5,774 nt of DNA from an uncultured Clostridia bacterium. Lineage in GTDB: Bacteria; Bacillota; Clostridia; Lachnospirales; Bianqueaceae. The position numbers and the translations under genes were made by a program. Below are positions 1 through 5,443 of this stretch, piece after piece; the first letter of the stretch is position 1, and every line of letters begins with the position of its first letter. The notes under the pieces were generated by a model, which was not told where the DNA came from, made no database searches, and saw only the letters and a program-made list of their open reading frames with translations. Location: positions 1 through 5,774 of the forward strand of contig CANOUM010000119.1 in NCBI GenBank assembly GCA_947570515.1. Reading direction: 5' to 3'.

Positions 1-291
1 CTCCGGCTCGATGCAATATACAAAATGCCCCAGCGGCAGGATACTGCCAAGCGCGCTGCCCGACCAAAGCGCAGAATAAAATACCGGCGCATAGTTTCCG
101 GCATACTGCCCCGCCGCCATCTGAAAACCGCTCCCTTCACACAGACCGATTCTCATGTCGGCCTGTCCCGGCGCTACTGTACACACGGAAATTTCCTCTT
201 CTGCGGCCGATACAGCTAAAACACTTTTTAAAATCCAAATCACTATAATCCATAAGGCTGCCCAATATCTGCTGCATTTCTTCTGATTCAT
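1..291 (-). CDS. Secreted protein of unknown function, N-terminal part only (3' end lies outside the window)
   Basis: The frame is open for 97 codons from an ATG at 291-289 to the window edge, so the C-terminus is missing. A purine-rich ribosome binding site (GGAAAGGA) sits about 8 nt before the ATG. The first 30 residues form a convincing signal peptide: basic residues (N-Q-K-K-C-S-R), a hydrophobic core (about residues 10-27, W/I/L/V rich) and a small-residue cleavage site around VSAA, followed by EEE. The mature part is rich in G, A, Y and S and has cysteines at 37, 51 and 93. The last visible residues, VYCIEPE (91-97), resemble the Tyr-Cys entry of bacterial thioester-forming surface domains, but the partner glutamine would lie outside the window, so this is only a suggestion. 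The gene follows the terminator of the M23-type gene and has its own candidate promoter, so it is probably a separate transcription unit. Sec export is well supported; the function is not known. Confidence 0.75.
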   Translation of the reverse strand, partial: MNQKKCSRYWAALWIIVIWILKSVLAVSAAEEEISVCTVAPGQADMRIGLCEGSGFQMAAGQYAGNYAPVFYSALWSGSALGSILPLGHFVYCIEPE

Positions 292-339
292 TTGCTTGAT
301 CCTTTCCTATCTGAGAGCTCTGCTTATTTGAACGTTCTA

Positions 340-368
340 TTTATAGTATCGGATTTTTTTCGGACCAA
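340..368 (-). promoter_or_regulatory. Candidate sigma-A promoter for the secreted-protein gene
   Basis: On the minus strand, TTGGTC (368-363) and TATAAA (345-340) are separated by exactly 17 bp. The -10 matches five of six consensus bases and the -35 only three. An A-tract lies in the spacer. Transcription would start near 333, giving a leader of about 40 nt. The position between the upstream terminator and the gene supports the call, but the weak -35 keeps it tentative. Confidence 0.35.
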
Positions 369-414
369 GCCCCTATATCAGTGTATTGTTCAAAATATCT
401 TTACAATTGCTACA

Positions 415-449
415 TAAAAATGCCTCAAGGGATCTTTCCCTCAAGGCAT
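415..449 (-). terminator. Rho-independent terminator of the SpoIIQ-like gene
   Basis: Two 12-nt arms (449-438 and 431-420) flank a 6-nt loop. Read as minus-strand RNA, all 12 positions pair, two of them as adjacent G-U wobbles. On the plus strand those two positions would be C-A mismatches, so the sequence itself shows the direction. The stem is followed by a run of U residues (420-416). It begins 7 nt after the stop codon at 457. Confidence 0.88.
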
Positions 450-456
450 CTTCTGA

Positions 457-1236
457 TCAGTCATCTAATATATTTTCTAAATAATCAAGCGGATTCACGG
501 TCTCACCATTCACTGTAACCGTAAAAATGAGATGTGTTCCCAGCGCAGCGCTGTACCAGGTAGGTTCACTCATACGACCAATCGTTTCGCCTTGAGCAAC
601 AGTCTCGCCAACCTCAACCATTGCTTCTTCCGAAAGCTGACCGTATGTAGTCTCATACCCGTTTCCGTTATCAAGAACTACATAACTGCCCAGTTCATCC
701 GTCTTTCCCACTTCCTTCACCGTACCGGCCGCCGCCGCTACGACTGTCTCTTCCTCCGAAGCGCCAATGCTCAGAGAATTGCTTGTCCGGTACAGATCCA
801 GAGTTGCATCATAAATCAATGCGTCCGGACTGTAATCCATCACCACTGTACCGCTCACCGGCCATACCATCAGATCCTCCTCCGGATCAAAGGCGGCTAC
901 CGGCACCTGCGGCTCTTCTTCCTCCATCCCCGTTTCTTCCGGTGCCGTAGACGACTCTACCGGCGCCTGCGGTTTTACCGGCTCTGGCTTCGAGGTTTCT
1001 TCGATCTGACTGTTCGCATCCAGAAAATTGTTTTGTACCGGCCTTGTTTCCTGCGACTGCTCAGCCGTTACCGTACTCTGCTCGGTGCGCGGCGGCTGCT
1101 CCTCCTCTGCCAGCTGCTCATCCTGGTACGCCGTAAACACCGTCACCAAAACTGCAACCACCAAAAGGACCGACTGTACAGCCAGATAAATTTTAACCTG
1201 CTTCTCCGGCATGGTCTGTTTATCCGTATCGCTCAT
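457..1236 (-). CDS. SpoIIQ-like membrane-anchored protein with a degenerate M23/LytM domain
   Basis: This 259-residue protein has a short charged N-terminus, one transmembrane helix (about 17-37), a long acidic Pro/Glu/Gln/Thr-rich linker (about 38-120, probably disordered) and a C-terminal M23/LytM fold (about 123-255). The fold shows WPVSGTV at 125-131, AAAAGTV at 167-173, LGSYVVLDNGNGYETTYGQL at 182-201, the VEVGETVAQGETIG turn and a terminal VNPLDYL. Active M23 enzymes bind zinc with HxxxD and the second His of HxH. Here the HxGxDI stretch reads SNSLSI (152-157) and HLHF reads HLIF (235-238), so all three zinc ligands are gone and only the His235 position remains. The architecture and length fit SpoIIQ, the forespore membrane protein that pairs with SpoIIIAH across the engulfing septum and is itself degenerate in Bacillus. 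A divisome or cell-wall scaffold is the alternative. GAGGAG lies 8 nt before the ATG. The M23 fold is secure; the SpoIIQ identity is inferred. Confidence 0.88.
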   Translation of the reverse strand: MSDTDKQTMPEKQVKIYLAVQSVLLVVAVLVTVFTAYQDEQLAEEEQPPRTEQSTVTAEQSQETRPVQNNFLDANSQIEETSKPEPVKPQAPVESSTAPEETGMEEEEPQVPVAAFDPEEDLMVWPVSGTVVMDYSPDALIYDATLDLYRTSNSLSIGASEEETVVAAAAGTVKEVGKTDELGSYVVLDNGNGYETTYGQLSEEAMVEVGETVAQGETIGRMSEPTWYSAALGTHLIFTVTVNGETVNPLDYLENILDD

Positions 1237-1284
1237 ACCTTCTGCTCCTCTCTCCTTTTAAAAGGTTCCTGCCATTACGCAAGC

Positions 1285-1313
1285 CAACATGATCATCAGC
1301 TTCATGAGCATAT
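1285..1313 (-). promoter_or_regulatory. Weak candidate forespore-type (sigma-G/F-like) promoter
   Basis: On the minus strand, ATATG (1313-1309) and CATGTTG (1291-1285) are 17 bp apart. The sigma-G consensus is roughly gHATR with CATnHTA, so one base fails in each element. The start site would be near 1278, about 40 nt before the ATG at 1236. No convincing sigma-A promoter was seen between tsaD and this gene. The match was found by looking for one, so it is a hint only. Confidence 0.18.
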
Positions 1314-1376
1314 CTTGGCACAAGCGAGGATTTTTTATTCACAAGGTCGCAGAAGAATCATTTTATAAAAATAAAT

Positions 1377-2390
1377 TTAAAGCGTTAAATTCGGATTTGC
1401 ATTAAGCGACAAATCAGCACTTTCTCCCTGTTTATATTCATAATAAGCCGCACAGGCAATCATAGCGGCATTATCAGTGCAAAAGATAAATTCCGGCCGG
1501 CAAAAATCAAAATGATTTTGCAGACAAGCCTCTTGCAAAGCCTCCCGCAGCGGCTTATTAGCCGAAACACCGCCAGCCACAGCTACTCTGCTTACGCCCA
1601 GATCCTTTGCCGCCTGCATCGTCTTTGTCACCAGCACCTCCACGACCGCTGCCTGAAAGGACGCCGCTACGTCAGCAGAATCTACGGCTTCTGCCTTCAT
1701 CTCCTGCTGATTCAAATAATTCAGCACCGCCGATTTCAGGCCGCTAAAGCTAAACGAATAGCCTTCCTCCTCTAAACACGGCCTCGGAAAATGAATCGCC
1801 TGCGGATTCCCTTTTTCTGCCGCCTTTTGAATCTGTGGTCCGCCCGGATAGCCAAGCCCAATCGCTCTGGACACCTTGTCAAATGCTTCTCCCGCCGCAT
1901 CATCCCTTGTTTTTCCCAAAATTTTATAGTGCTGGTAGTCCTCCACCATCACCAGATGCGTATGACCGCCCGACACCACCAAGCACAAAAACGGCGGCTT
2001 CCACTCTGCATTCGTAATATAATTTGCTGCAATATGTCCCTTCATATGATGCACACCCAGCAGCGGTTTATGCAGCGCATACGCGAGCGCTTTCGCCTCC
2101 GCCACGCCGACCAGAAGGGCACCCACCAGTCCGGGTCCATAGGTCACCGCAATCGCATCTATGTCGTCCCAGCTCATTTTCGCATCCGCAAGCGCCTGCA
2201 AGATCACGCCGTCAATATTTTCAATATGTTTCCGCGACGCAATTTCCGGTACAACGCCTCCATACACTTTATGCAGCGGCACCTGCGACGAAATCACATT
2301 CGACAGCACCTCACGGCCATTTCTCACCACAGCCGCCGCCGTCTCATCACAGGAGCTTTCAATTCCCAATATCACCGGATATCTCACCAT
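1377..2390 (-). CDS. tsaD: tRNA N6-adenosine threonylcarbamoyltransferase TsaD
   Basis: TsaD transfers the threonylcarbamoyl group from threonylcarbamoyl-AMP to A37 of ANN-decoding tRNAs (t6A), acting in the cytoplasm with TsaB and TsaE. The 337-residue length is normal for the family and the protein looks complete. The ASKHA-fold start LGIESSCDET (8-17) is intact. The metal ligands are present: HHMKGH gives His115 and His119, and CTDNAAM gives Asp306. Other family signatures include YGPGLVGALLVG (84-95), LVVSGGHTHL (137-146), DDAAGEAFDKV (163-173), YPGGP (181-185), FSFSGLKSAV and VAGGVSANKPLR. The start at 2390 lies 12 nt after the rnz stop, with a GAGGTG element placed slightly close to the ATG, so co-transcription and probably translational coupling with rnz are likely. 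The usual partners tsaB, tsaE and rimI are not in this window. No clear terminator follows the stop codon. Confidence 0.98.
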   Translation of the reverse strand: MVRYPVILGIESSCDETAAAVVRNGREVLSNVISSQVPLHKVYGGVVPEIASRKHIENIDGVILQALADAKMSWDDIDAIAVTYGPGLVGALLVGVAEAKALAYALHKPLLGVHHMKGHIAANYITNAEWKPPFLCLVVSGGHTHLVMVEDYQHYKILGKTRDDAAGEAFDKVSRAIGLGYPGGPQIQKAAEKGNPQAIHFPRPCLEEEGYSFSFSGLKSAVLNYLNQQEMKAEAVDSADVAASFQAAVVEVLVTKTMQAAKDLGVSRVAVAGGVSANKPLREALQEACLQNHFDFCRPEFIFCTDNAAMIACAAYYEYKQGESADLSLNANPNLTL

Positions 2391-2402
2391 GACACCTCGC
2401 CT

Positions 2403-3329
2403 TTATTCCTCTTCAAACTTAAATTCTTTCATCATACGATCCTTTCCCGCCTTTGTATTCGGGAAAATAGCCGTAGCTTCCTTCAAATACGCCTTAGGAC
2501 TGGGCATGGCCGGACTAAAATGCGTAAGCCACAGCTCTTGCACCTGCGCCTGCCGCGCCATCTGCGCCGCCTCCTGATACGACATATGCTTGTGCTTAGC
2601 CGCCTTATCCTGCTTATCCGGCTCACCATACATTCCCTCACAGATAAACAGATCGGCTTTTTGCGCCGCGCGCACAATGCTCTCTTTCGGCCGCGAATCT
2701 GTACAATAGGTCACCTTCAGACCTTTTCGGGCAGAGCCCAAAACCATCGAAGGCTCATACACCGTCCCATTATCTTCCGTGATGACCTCGCCGTTTTGCA
2801 GGCGCCGCCAATACGGCAGGGGAATGCCGGCTTCTTTGGCACGAGCAGGATCAAATTTGGGCTGCCGCTTAACCTCTACGCTGTAGCCCACGCACGGTAC
2901 GCCATGATCGGCCTGGCAGGGCCGCACATAAAGCTCTCCCAGCATTAGCTCCTGCTGCTTTTGGATCTGCTCTGCCGTGAGCTCCTGACACACAATGGGA
3001 AACGGAAGACCCGGCGCAATCAAAAGAAGGCCCTCCACAATCTTTCGCAGACCGCGGGGCCCAATCAGAGTGACGGGCTCTGTTCTGTCACAGTTTCCGA
3101 TCGTCAGCAGCAGCCCCGGCAGGCCGCTGATATGATCGCCGTGATAGTGGGTAAACAAAATATAGTCAATCGCTTTAAAGCTCCAGCCGAGCTCTCTGAG
3201 CGTAACCTGCGTGCCTTCGCCGCAGTCGATCAGCAGACTGGTTCCTTTATAGCGCATGATACACGAAGTCAGCCAGCGTCCCGGCAGCGGCATCATGCCG
3301 CCGGTCCCCAGCAAACAAATATCAAACAT
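2403..3329 (-). CDS. rnz: Ribonuclease Z (tRNA 3'-end processing endonuclease)
   Basis: RNase Z is a metallo-beta-lactamase-fold zinc endonuclease that cuts the 3' trailer from tRNA precursors in the cytoplasm, mainly those lacking an encoded CCA. The 308-residue protein is complete and of normal length for the short bacterial form. All expected metal ligands can be placed: HYHGDH gives His61, His63, Asp65 and His66; His142 lies in QADHGV; Asp211 in CTDSR; His270 in LTHFS; and His248 in HKHMS fits the conserved RNase Z histidine. LLIDCGEGTQ (32-41) and LIGPRGL (88-94) are also typical. The N-terminus reads GTGGMMPLPGRWLTS rather than the RNxSS-type motif of Bacillus and E. coli enzymes, a variant that I recall as common in Clostridia. 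A GGAAAGG site lies 8 nt before the ATG. The gene sits 26 nt after the zinc-ribbon gene and 12 nt before tsaD, forming a likely operon. Confidence 0.95.
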   Translation of the reverse strand: MFDICLLGTGGMMPLPGRWLTSCIMRYKGTSLLIDCGEGTQVTLRELGWSFKAIDYILFTHYHGDHISGLPGLLLTIGNCDRTEPVTLIGPRGLRKIVEGLLLIAPGLPFPIVCQELTAEQIQKQQELMLGELYVRPCQADHGVPCVGYSVEVKRQPKFDPARAKEAGIPLPYWRRLQNGEVITEDNGTVYEPSMVLGSARKGLKVTYCTDSRPKESIVRAAQKADLFICEGMYGEPDKQDKAAKHKHMSYQEAAQMARQAQVQELWLTHFSPAMPSPKAYLKEATAIFPNTKAGKDRMMKEFKFEEE

Positions 3330-3355
3330 CTTTTGTACCTTTCCTTATTCAGTTT

Positions 3356-3616
3356 TTACTCTTCAGCTTCTTCCGGCAGCAGCTCTGTTTCCATCTGCGG
3401 CGGAATTTTAAACGTCTGAATCCATTTTGCATAGCAGTCGGGACAGATATCCATCTCATGTGTTTCTCCGTCATAAGGAGAATCATATCCCCATTGTTTT
3501 TGAATATGAAGATAGTCTAAATAGGGATGCTGTCCTTCCAGCGTTTTTCCACAGCAATTGCAGATTATCTGATCCGGTACTTGTTTCTCTACCAGTATAG
3601 TTTTATAATGCTTCAT
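3356..3616 (-). CDS. Small conserved zinc-ribbon protein of unknown function
   Basis: This 86-residue protein carries two cysteine knuckles, CNCC (Cys19 and Cys22, with Cys21 between) and CPDC (Cys58 and Cys61), which together should bind one zinc ion in a rubredoxin-like ribbon. Between them lie the conserved-looking stretches DYLHIQKQWGY (34-44) and DGETHEMDICPDCY (49-62). I recognise this pattern from small uncharacterised proteins of Clostridia and related gut anaerobes; no function is established to my knowledge. The C-terminal tail (about 73-86) is acidic. There is no signal peptide or membrane segment, so it is cytoplasmic. An AAAAGGAG site lies 7 nt before the ATG, and a good promoter lies about 95 bp upstream. 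It is the first gene of the probable zinc-ribbon, rnz, tsaD operon, but that alone does not prove a role in tRNA maturation. Confidence 0.85.
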   Translation of the reverse strand: MKHYKTILVEKQVPDQIICNCCGKTLEGQHPYLDYLHIQKQWGYDSPYDGETHEMDICPDCYAKWIQTFKIPPQMETELLPEEAEE

Positions 3617-3709
3617 CTACATACTCCTTTTCTGGAGCCGCCTCTGCGCTTTACGGCTGCGATACTATGTATAACGCTGTGAATGCATATAGATCCGTAG
3701 CTATGACAC

Positions 3710-3738
3710 ATTATACTACTGATCCGCCCCGATGTACA
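3710..3738 (-). promoter_or_regulatory. Probable sigma-A promoter of the zinc-ribbon/rnz/tsaD cluster
   Basis: On the minus strand, TGTACA (738-733 of the 3,000s block, i.e. 3738-3733) and a perfect TATAAT (3715-3710) are separated by 17 bp. The -35 matches four of six consensus bases. The start site would be near 3703, giving a leader of about 87 nt before the ATG at 3616. In that leader CTCC, six bases and GGAG could pair and cover the ribosome binding site, though a 4-bp stem is weak evidence. Confidence 0.6.
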
Positions 3739-3768
3739 GAAGTAAAATCTGGAAATACAGGGCGGATC
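3721..3768. repeat. 9-bp perfect inverted repeat overlapping the promoter
   Basis: GATCCGCCC (3721-3729) and its exact reverse complement GGGCGGATC (3760-3768) flank 30 nt. One arm fills the spacer between the -35 and -10 elements of the minus-strand promoter, and the other lies just upstream of the -35. The arm centres are 39 bp apart. No U-run follows the stem in either direction, so it is not a standard intrinsic terminator for the Lon-like gene. A paired operator for a DNA-binding regulator, or a structured 3' end of the upstream transcript, are both possible. Confidence 0.6.
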
Positions 3769-3811
3769 CGGCAATGCTTCCTGATATGAAATTTTTAATA
3801 TTGACAGCCGT

Positions 3812-5368
3812 TCACTTCATCAGAATCTCAGCTCCCTCCAGCACCGTGCGCACCGGATATAAAAAGAACCGTTTCTCGCGCAGCGCCTGCTGAACCTCTT
3901 CCGGCAGCTTCAAATTGAGCATACTGGCTGCTGCCAGCACAACCCCGCCGTTTTCACAGCCCTCTCGCCGGCAAACGTCATAAAAGCCTGCAATCAGCTG
4001 CGCTGCCGCCTGATCAGGCTGCAGCGCGCCGCTCTCATCCATCTCGCCAATTACGGCTATGGACTGACGCGCCGGATAGTGTCCCATGGCAGACAAAACA
4101 CCAAACGCAATCGCTGTCCTGACGCCGGCGCAGTCCTCTTCGATCTCCCGCTCGCATTCCAAAAGCACATCAAATTCATCCTTTTGGCGCCATGCGCGCC
4201 GCGTTTTCTGCATTTTAGGCTGCACCTGCACATGAACCGGCTCACACAGCGTGCAATAGCCAATATCATGCAGCATCACCGTATACACTGAGCCGATCTT
4301 TCTCCCCTTTTGCGGCGCCAGCGCATACGGAAGCATCTGCTGCAGCTGTCTGGCTCTGCGCTGCCGATTCTCCCACACCTCCTTAACCAGTGCAATATTG
4401 ATTAGTTCGGTATTTTTTTCGCGGCATATCCATTCGCATTCTCTGATCCAGGACTGCGCTGCATCCAGCCTGCCGGGCAGGAAACCGTCGCCGTCTTTCA
4501 TCTGAGAGAAGCTCAGGCCACTGATCAGGGCTAATAAAAACTCTAATGCTTTATCGGTGATGACCGGCTCTAGGTGATCGCGGATATAGATCAGCCACTG
4601 CTGCCGATTGGGCCATGAATTGGGCACTTTGCTCGGGAAACACCGCACCTGTTTGAAAAGTGCTGCGAAATCTTCGTCTTCACTGCGCCACAGATCGTAA
4701 AGAGACGCTGATCCATAGACTACGAGCTGCACGCGGTTCTGATCCTGTATTTGCTGCCGGATCAGCGATTGCCACAGGGACGGCACTTCATACAGGCGGC
4801 GTGCATCCACCAGCAGATACCCGCCCAGAGCACGGGCTGCACTCCCAATCTGCCATACTCCGTCTTGAATCTGCAGCTCCAGCTCCTCCTCGTTTTGATG
4901 AAGAATGACCGGACAGCGCGTCTGATTCAGCTTTTGCGGAAACAGGCTTTCCCACTGCGCCTGCTCAAGCTCTTCTGGATTTTGCAGCAGATGATCCATC
5001 AGCGCTGTGGCATATGCGACCTGCTGCGGCCATGCCTGGCGCATGTATTCCAGCATCTCCAAGAGCTGTTCTTCTCTTTTTTCACATTTTTTCAGTCTAT
5101 CGCTCCACTGCTTCCAGTCTGCTTCAAACTGCTGCGCAGCAGCATCCTCCAGACCAATGATCTCATATGCCCTGTTTCCCGAGAAATCTCTTAATGCGTA
5201 ATAATATAGCGCTTTCCTTTGACGCTGCAATGAAATTTCTGCCAGTACCTCTGCCAAAACAAGCGTTTCCTCTGCCGGATAGCTCACCGCTACATAAAAA
5301 GACTGCCGGAGTGGCTCCAGCTCCCGCTTCAGCTCTTCATATCCCAGCTGTATCTGTTTTATTTCCAT
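3812..5368 (-). CDS. LonB-like (AAA + S16 Lon protease family) protein, apparently a pseudoenzyme
   Basis: The 518 residues can be laid along the COG1067/LonB family (ATPase module then Lon protease domain), though members usually have about 750-800 residues. The P-loop region reads YVAVSYPAEETL (25-36), where YVAGPPGTGKTT is expected, so the ATP-binding Lys is Glu34. The Walker B region is LGGYLLVDARRL (181-192) with Asp188 kept. Family-like stretches follow: YGSASLYDL (218-226), DEDFAALF (231-238), and GRLDAAQSWIRE (299-310). The protease domain (about 355-518) ends in strong matches, PARQSIAVIGEMDESGALQP and IAGFYDVC. By ungapped alignment the catalytic Ser falls on Gly415 and the catalytic Lys on Leu458. 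The spacing of 43 equals E. coli Lon Ser679-Lys722. The shortening is mainly in the coiled-coil insert between P-loop and Walker B. The frame is intact, so a selected non-enzymatic role is inferred. The ATG directly follows the pheT terminator, and the only purine-rich site lies inside its stem. Confidence 0.82.
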   Translation of the reverse strand: MEIKQIQLGYEELKRELEPLRQSFYVAVSYPAEETLVLAEVLAEISLQRQRKALYYYALRDFSGNRAYEIIGLEDAAAQQFEADWKQWSDRLKKCEKREEQLLEMLEYMRQAWPQQVAYATALMDHLLQNPEELEQAQWESLFPQKLNQTRCPVILHQNEEELELQIQDGVWQIGSAARALGGYLLVDARRLYEVPSLWQSLIRQQIQDQNRVQLVVYGSASLYDLWRSEDEDFAALFKQVRCFPSKVPNSWPNRQQWLIYIRDHLEPVITDKALEFLLALISGLSFSQMKDGDGFLPGRLDAAQSWIRECEWICREKNTELINIALVKEVWENRQRRARQLQQMLPYALAPQKGRKIGSVYTVMLHDIGYCTLCEPVHVQVQPKMQKTRRAWRQKDEFDVLLECEREIEEDCAGVRTAIAFGVLSAMGHYPARQSIAVIGEMDESGALQPDQAAAQLIAGFYDVCRREGCENGGVVLAAASMLNLKLPEEVQQALREKRFFLYPVRTVLEGAEILMK

Positions 5369-5421
5369 AAAAATACCCCCGCCCCTATGCTCATACTGCT
5401 ATTAGCATATTAGGGCGGAGG
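5369..5421 (-). terminator. Intrinsic terminator after pheT, abutting the next start codon
   Basis: Read as minus-strand RNA, a 10-bp G+C-rich lower stem (5421-5412 with 5385-5376, two G-U wobbles), a 2-nt bulge and a perfect 6-bp upper stem (5409-5404 with 5391-5386) close a 12-nt loop. The stem is followed at once by UAUUUUU (5375-5369) and then by the ATG of the Lon-like gene (5368-5366). The plus strand has no T-run on the other side, so the direction is clear. The G-rich 3' arm (5385-5376) is also the only candidate ribosome binding site for the downstream gene. Confidence 0.85.
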
Positions 5422-5443
5422 ATATTCTGTGCATAGATTTCGC

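Noticed and set aside
25..219. A 64-codon plus-strand open frame near the window start
   Set aside because: It is opposite the minus-strand frame that has a signal peptide, ribosome binding site and candidate promoter, so it is a shadow.
1314..1336. A small hairpin (CTTG, 3 nt, CAAG) followed by a T-run on the plus strand, considered as a terminator
   Set aside because: The stem is only 4 bp, six bases separate it from the T-run, and no plus-strand gene exists for it to terminate.
532..1368. A 278-codon open frame on the plus strand opposite the SpoIIQ-like gene
   Set aside because: It has the Arg/Leu/Cys-rich composition of an antisense shadow, whereas the minus strand encodes a protein with a membrane helix and an M23 fold.
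1791..2948. A 385-codon open frame on the plus strand opposite tsaD and rnz
   Set aside because: Its translation is rich in R, H and L with no family signature, and it spans the boundary of two well-recognised minus-strand genes. It is an antisense shadow.
3667..3789. A 40-codon plus-strand open frame in the gap between the Lon-like and zinc-ribbon genes
   Set aside because: There is no ribosome binding site, the composition is unremarkable, and it overlaps the minus-strand promoter and inverted repeat.
3812..5368. The idea that the Lon-like gene is a sequencing-damaged or decaying pseudogene
   Set aside because: There is no stop or frameshift, the ends match family ends, and the substitutions at active-site positions keep exact spacing. 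Decay cannot be fully excluded without orthologues.
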